In this document: in pieces, positions 5,986 through 7,970 of the stretch
How the letters are laid out: each line of letters opens with the position of its first letter
How positions within the stretch are numbered: the stretch's first letter is position 1
Assembly (NCBI GenBank): GCA_026394995.1
Contig: JAPLZO010000025.1
Span: 1-7,970 of the forward strand
Direction of reading: 5' to 3'
Length of the DNA: 7,970 nucleotides
Source: Candidatus Woesearchaeota archaeon
GTDB lineage: Archaea > Nanobdellota > Nanobdellia > SCGC-AAA011-G17 > JAPLZO01
Notes under the pieces: generated by a model
Seen by the model: the letters and a program-made list of their open reading frames with translations, nothing else
Database searches by the model: none
Told to the model about the DNA's origin: nothing
Program-made: the position numbers and the translations under genes

Positions 5986-6095
5986 TTTACATCACCTATA
6001 ATTGGTAAATTTCTTAGTTGTTCACCAGTGATGCATTCAATATATTGTTGGTAGTCTTTATATATACAACCTCTATATATTTGTAGATTTTTCAT
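5982..6095 (-). CDS. tiny hypothetical protein, 37 aa, first gene of a micro-operon
   Basis: The minus strand encodes a 37-residue peptide starting M-K-N-L-Q-I-Y-R-G-C and ending P-I-I-G-D-V-K. It has Tyr-rich and Gln-rich segments and two Cys (10 and 21). I do not recognise it. The case for a real gene is its signals. A strong GGGGTGAT Shine-Dalgarno (6100-6107, minus) sits four bases from the ATG, a TATA box (6135-6142, minus) predicts a leader of about 17 bases, and the stop overlaps the next ATG (ATGA, 5982-5985). The downstream micro-gene repeats the same GGTGAT-to-ATG spacing. A GC-rich element lies immediately behind the TATA box and may regulate the pair. Confidence 0.6.
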   Translation of the reverse strand: MKNLQIYRGCIYKDYQQYIECITGEQLRNLPIIGDVK

Positions 6096-6099
6096 TCTT

Positions 6100-6107
6100 A
6101 TCACCCC
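6100..6107 (-). promoter_or_regulatory. strong Shine-Dalgarno site of the micro-operon
   Basis: Read on the minus strand it is GGGGTGAT, closely complementary to the archaeal 16S tail (UCACCUCC-type), four bases before the ATG at 6095. It contrasts with the leaderless neighbours and supports a real 37-aa gene. Confidence 0.65.
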
Positions 6108-6134
6108 TTTTATTTTTTAAAAAGAAGTAAATTT

Positions 6135-6142
6135 CTTATAAA
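6135..6142 (-). promoter_or_regulatory. TATA box of the micro-operon
   Basis: Minus-strand TTTATAAG places transcription start near 6112, giving a leader of about 17 bases that holds the Shine-Dalgarno site at 6100-6107. The GC-rich element at 6145-6171 abuts it on the BRE/activator side. Confidence 0.5.
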
Positions 6143-6144
6143 TA

Positions 6145-6171
6145 GCCTGTGCGTGCGGTTGGCAAGTAGGC
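6145..6171. other. GC-rich element with short direct repeats
   Basis: In these 27 bases 18 are G or C, in a window whose genes are overwhelmingly A/T. It holds GTGC twice in tandem (6149-6156), and GGCAAGTA followed by GGCAATTG (6161-6176, running five bases past the element). The ends GCCT and AGGC could pair. It lies in the 143-base divergent gap between the micro-operon and the gene at 6239, directly behind the micro-operon TATA box. It may be a regulator binding site, part of a small structured RNA or a replication-related site; the sequence alone does not decide. Confidence 0.4.
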
Positions 6172-6238
6172 AATTGTTTTTAATATATATTTTAGAGTAT
6201 ATATAATTTTAAAAAAAATAAATTATAATTGTTTCATA
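6172..6238. other. extremely AT-rich stretch before the 6239 gene
   Basis: Only about five of 67 bases are G or C. It includes TTTTAAAA (6207-6214), at TATA distance from the ATG at 6239, and TATATAT runs flanking TTTAGAG (6184-6208). AATTGTTT occurs near both ends (6172-6179 and 6227-6234). Its simplest role is as the promoter of the 6239 gene. A DNA-unwinding role near orc1/cdc6 is possible but unsupported by recognisable origin boxes. Confidence 0.35.
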
Positions 6239-6628
6239 ATGGTGCATTTTGGAATAGACTTAAAAGAAGTTTATAGTATAGAATTAAAATTTAGATCAAA
6301 AATAATTGATCATTTTAAATCTTTAGGTATCGAAGAGATGCTTGAAGATATGGAAAATGAACCTATAAAACTTCAATTGAGTTTATGGGGTGGTAAGCCT
6401 ATTATTGAGATAATTGGTGGGCGTTATGGATGTGAGCAAGCTAGGGCTCTTTATGAGCTTGGTGTTAGGATAATTCCAATGAAGTATATGATATATGATG
6501 GTCAGTTGTGCATAAATGAAATAACAACTTATACTCCTATAAAATTGAAAAATATTCCGCTAGTTGATTTAGAAGAATATTCGAAATATATAAGGGAAAT
6601 TGGTGGTGAAGAAATATATTACTCTTAA
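6239..6628 (+). CDS. hypothetical protein, 129 aa
   Basis: I do not recognise this protein. It appears to be a soluble alpha/beta protein. An N-terminal helix (about 14-40) is followed by a strand-rich middle (L-Q-L-S-L-W-G-G-K-P-I-I-E-I-I-G-G, about 45-61). Next come a helix with G-C-E-Q-A-R-A-L-Y-E-L-G and more strands (V-R-I-I-P-M-K-Y-M-I-Y-D-G), and an acidic helical end. There is no signal peptide, membrane segment or zinc motif. The ATG at 6239 (GTG follows directly) lies about 28 bases after TTTTAAAA (6207-6214), consistent with leaderless initiation. It converges on orc1/cdc6, and the two stop codons share a TTAA (6625-6628). Codon use matches the neighbours, so nothing points to recent transfer. 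Confidence 0.8.
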   Translation: MVHFGIDLKEVYSIELKFRSKIIDHFKSLGIEEMLEDMENEPIKLQLSLWGGKPIIEIIGGRYGCEQARALYELGVRIIPMKYMIYDGQLCINEITTYTPIKLKNIPLVDLEEYSKYIREIGGEEIYYS

Positions 6629-7692
6629 AAATCAGTTAATTTTTTGCCATATTTAACAATTGTTGATCTGCCTGAACCTTCTTTAGGAATTTCTTTTGAA
6701 ACTAAACCATTTTGTTCAAGTTCTTCTATATATCTAAAAAAAGTTCTATAAGCTTTTTCACCACCAGATTCTTGATAGAGTTTATGTAAATCTGTTATTG
6801 TTGTATTTGGATTGTTTTTTACCAAACTTAAAATTTGTTTTTTTTCTATTTCTAGATTATCTGAAGAATTACTTTTGAAAGTGGATAATTTTTTTATTGC
6901 ATTATTAGCATGATCTAAACTTATAATTTTAGAAGATGAATTTTCTGCTTGTGTAGCAGCTTCTTTTAATAAGAATAAACCAATTCTTAAATCTTCTAAT
7001 TCATATGTTTTTTTAGCAAGTAAGTCAATAGTTTCTTTATCAATTGCATTAGGATAAAAAGCATATTCAACTCTTTGTTTAAATATACCTAATACTTCAT
7101 TATAATTATAAGGTCTAAACTCTAATTTTTCAGGTGTTAATCTAGATCTTATTCTGTTATCTAAATTGCTTAAAAATTCTCTATCATTTGTTATTAAAAA
7201 AATTGATTTTTTATAAATATCCTCTAATAATGAGTATAAAATAGAATGATCTTCTAATTTGTCAATTTCATCAAAAAATAAAGCTGCTGTTTTTTTGTTT
7301 AATATTTTTGTTATTTCTTTTAATAATTCATCTGTATTTCTATTTTGTACGAATTTATAATTAATTTGATCACAAATTTCTAATGCAATTTTATAAGGAG
7401 TATCTTTTTTCCAGCAATTAATGTAAATTGGAGTAACTTGATCATCAAGACCTTTTTCTTCTAGTTCTTGTATAATTGAACGAATTGCAGCTGTTTTTCC
7501 TATTCCTGATGAACCTGTTATAAATAGATTCTTACCTTGTCTTCCTTCAAATAAAGGTTTAATACAAGTTGCTATATGAGCTTGTTCATTTTCACGATAT
7601 TTTATTATTTTAGGTAAATACTCATAATCTAGAACTAATTCATCTTTTATTATAGATTCACCATGCTTTAAGATTTTATCAAATACAGCCAT
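6625..7692 (-). CDS. orc1/cdc6: Orc1/Cdc6-family replication initiator (AAA+ ATPase)
   Basis: Archaeal Orc1/Cdc6 binds origin repeats and recruits the MCM helicase. In 355 residues the AAA+ module shows Walker A G-S-S-G-I-G-K-T (60-67) and Walker B A-L-F-F-D-E-I-D (137-144; Asp141, Glu142). Sensor 1 is I-T-N-D (Asn169), the arginine-finger region is N-R-I-R-S-R-L (179-185), and the sensor 2 helix is E-D-L-R-I-G-L-F-L-L-K-E-A (Arg236). A C-terminal winged-helix domain (about 285-355) ends with a basic hairpin, G-S-G-R-S-T. All ATPase residues are present, so it should be active. The ATG is set by a TATA box about 26 bases upstream (7715-7722). Origins often lie beside this gene in archaea, but no recognisable origin-recognition box is visible in the 84-base upstream gap. 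Its stop overlaps the convergent 129-aa gene. Confidence 0.94.
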   Translation of the reverse strand: MAVFDKILKHGESIIKDELVLDYEYLPKIIKYRENEQAHIATCIKPLFEGRQGKNLFITGSSGIGKTAAIRSIIQELEEKGLDDQVTPIYINCWKKDTPYKIALEICDQINYKFVQNRNTDELLKEITKILNKKTAALFFDEIDKLEDHSILYSLLEDIYKKSIFLITNDREFLSNLDNRIRSRLTPEKLEFRPYNYNEVLGIFKQRVEYAFYPNAIDKETIDLLAKKTYELEDLRIGLFLLKEAATQAENSSSKIISLDHANNAIKKLSTFKSNSSDNLEIEKKQILSLVKNNPNTTITDLHKLYQESGGEKAYRTFFRYIEELEQNGLVSKEIPKEGSGRSTIVKYGKKLTDF

Positions 7693-7714
7693 ACTTATAC
7701 TAAAAAGTGTAAAA

Positions 7715-7722
7715 GATATAAA
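7715..7722 (-). promoter_or_regulatory. TATA box of orc1/cdc6
   Basis: Minus-strand TTTATATC is centred about 26 bases before the orc1/cdc6 ATG at 7692, predicting a leaderless mRNA. Confidence 0.55.
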
Positions 7723-7745
7723 GTTTATGTTTTGAAAAAGATAGA

Positions 7746-7753
7746 TTTTTATA
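7746..7753 (+). promoter_or_regulatory. TATA box for the gene at 7777
   Basis: TTTTTATA is centred about 27 bases before the GTG at 7777. It supports that GTG as a leaderless start and matches the octamer at 5360-5367. Confidence 0.5.
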
Positions 7754-7776
7754 GTAATTGTTTTTAAAACTATTTT

Positions 7777-7970
7777 GTGGAAGAAACTTTAAAGGAAATA
7801 AAATCTAATTTAGGGACTATATTTGATTTGGTATCTAAAATTATTGATAATGAAGCAAAATCTAAAATTTTATTATCTTTAGAAGATATTGACCTTGAAT
7901 TAATTAAAGATTTAGTTATAGATTACTCTTGTAACCCAAGAGAACCTTTAAATGAAAAGATTTTAGCTAA
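7777..7970 (+). CDS. partial hypothetical protein, N-terminal 64 codons (runs off the right edge)
   Basis: An open frame begins with GTG at 7777, placed 27 bases after a TATA octamer, and remains open to the window edge (64 codons and two bases). The N-terminus begins with an E-E-T-L-K-E-I-K-S helix. It continues through helical segments (I-F-D-L-V-S-K-I-I, K-I-L-L-S-L-E-D-I, L-I-K-D-L-V-I-D-Y) to C-N-P-R-E-P-L-N-E-K-I-L-A. It is divergent from orc1/cdc6 with 84 bases between the starts, so both could be coregulated. In some euryarchaea orc1/cdc6 neighbours the PolD small subunit. The visible part is too short and too generic for me to assign that. Confidence 0.65.
   Translation, partial: MEETLKEIKSNLGTIFDLVSKIIDNEAKSKILLSLEDIDLELIKDLVIDYSCNPREPLNEKILA

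Noticed and set aside
7693..7776. A replication origin in the gap next to orc1/cdc6
   Set aside because: I found no inverted ORB-like boxes or G-strings in these 84 bases; the content is explained by two TATA boxes for divergent genes.
1..7970. tRNA, rRNA, CRISPR array or insertion sequence
   Set aside because: No cloverleaf-like GC-rich block, regularly spaced repeats or transposase sequence was seen; the only GC-rich island (6145-6171) is too short for a tRNA.

Overview
The window looks like the chromosome of a small-genome, very AT-rich archaeon, most likely of the DPANN group (Woesearchaeota/Pacearchaeota-like). The archaeal assignment rests on information-processing and tRNA-modification genes: aIF5A with its hypusination loop, ribosomal protein L40e, 4-demethylwyosine synthase (Taw1), an Orc1/Cdc6 initiator and a short DUF460 protein. 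It also rests on promoter style. At least seven genes have a TATA-like box centred about 25-30 bases before the start codon, which predicts leaderless mRNAs. The finer placement within DPANN is an inference from base composition and protein style.

Layout. Bases 85-198 (minus) hold a 37-codon remnant of an FKBP-type prolyl isomerase that still has a promoter. Bases 298-1232 hold three small unrecognised plus-strand genes. The second has no usual start codon for the coding stretch it seems to have. Bases 1277-3031 are an operon of aIF5A, L40e (58 aa, easily missed) and a membrane site-2 protease. Bases 3062-4779 are a TatD-family hydrolase overlapping taw1, and taw1 is broken by one in-frame TAA. 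A minus-strand phosphoesterase (4763-5338) runs tail-to-tail into taw1. It shares one bidirectional TATA element with the DUF460 gene (5393-5878).

Bases 5875-6095 (minus) hold two tiny overlapping genes (36 and 37 aa) with strong Shine-Dalgarno sites. Behind them lies a GC-rich 27-base element (6145-6171) next to an extremely AT-rich stretch. An unrecognised 129-aa gene follows (6239-6628), then orc1/cdc6 on the minus strand (6625-7692), and a GTG-start gene that leaves the right edge (7777-7970).

The genes fall mainly into translation (aIF5A, L40e), tRNA-Phe wyosine modification (Taw1), replication initiation (Orc1/Cdc6), nucleic-acid or phosphoester hydrolysis (TatD, phosphoesterase, DUF460) and membrane proteolysis (S2P). 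I saw no rRNA, tRNA, CRISPR array, insertion sequence or clear defence system. The points most worth a second look are the interrupted taw1, the start-less second small gene, the two-gene micro-operon with its GC-rich upstream element, the truncated FKBP and the shared TATA box.
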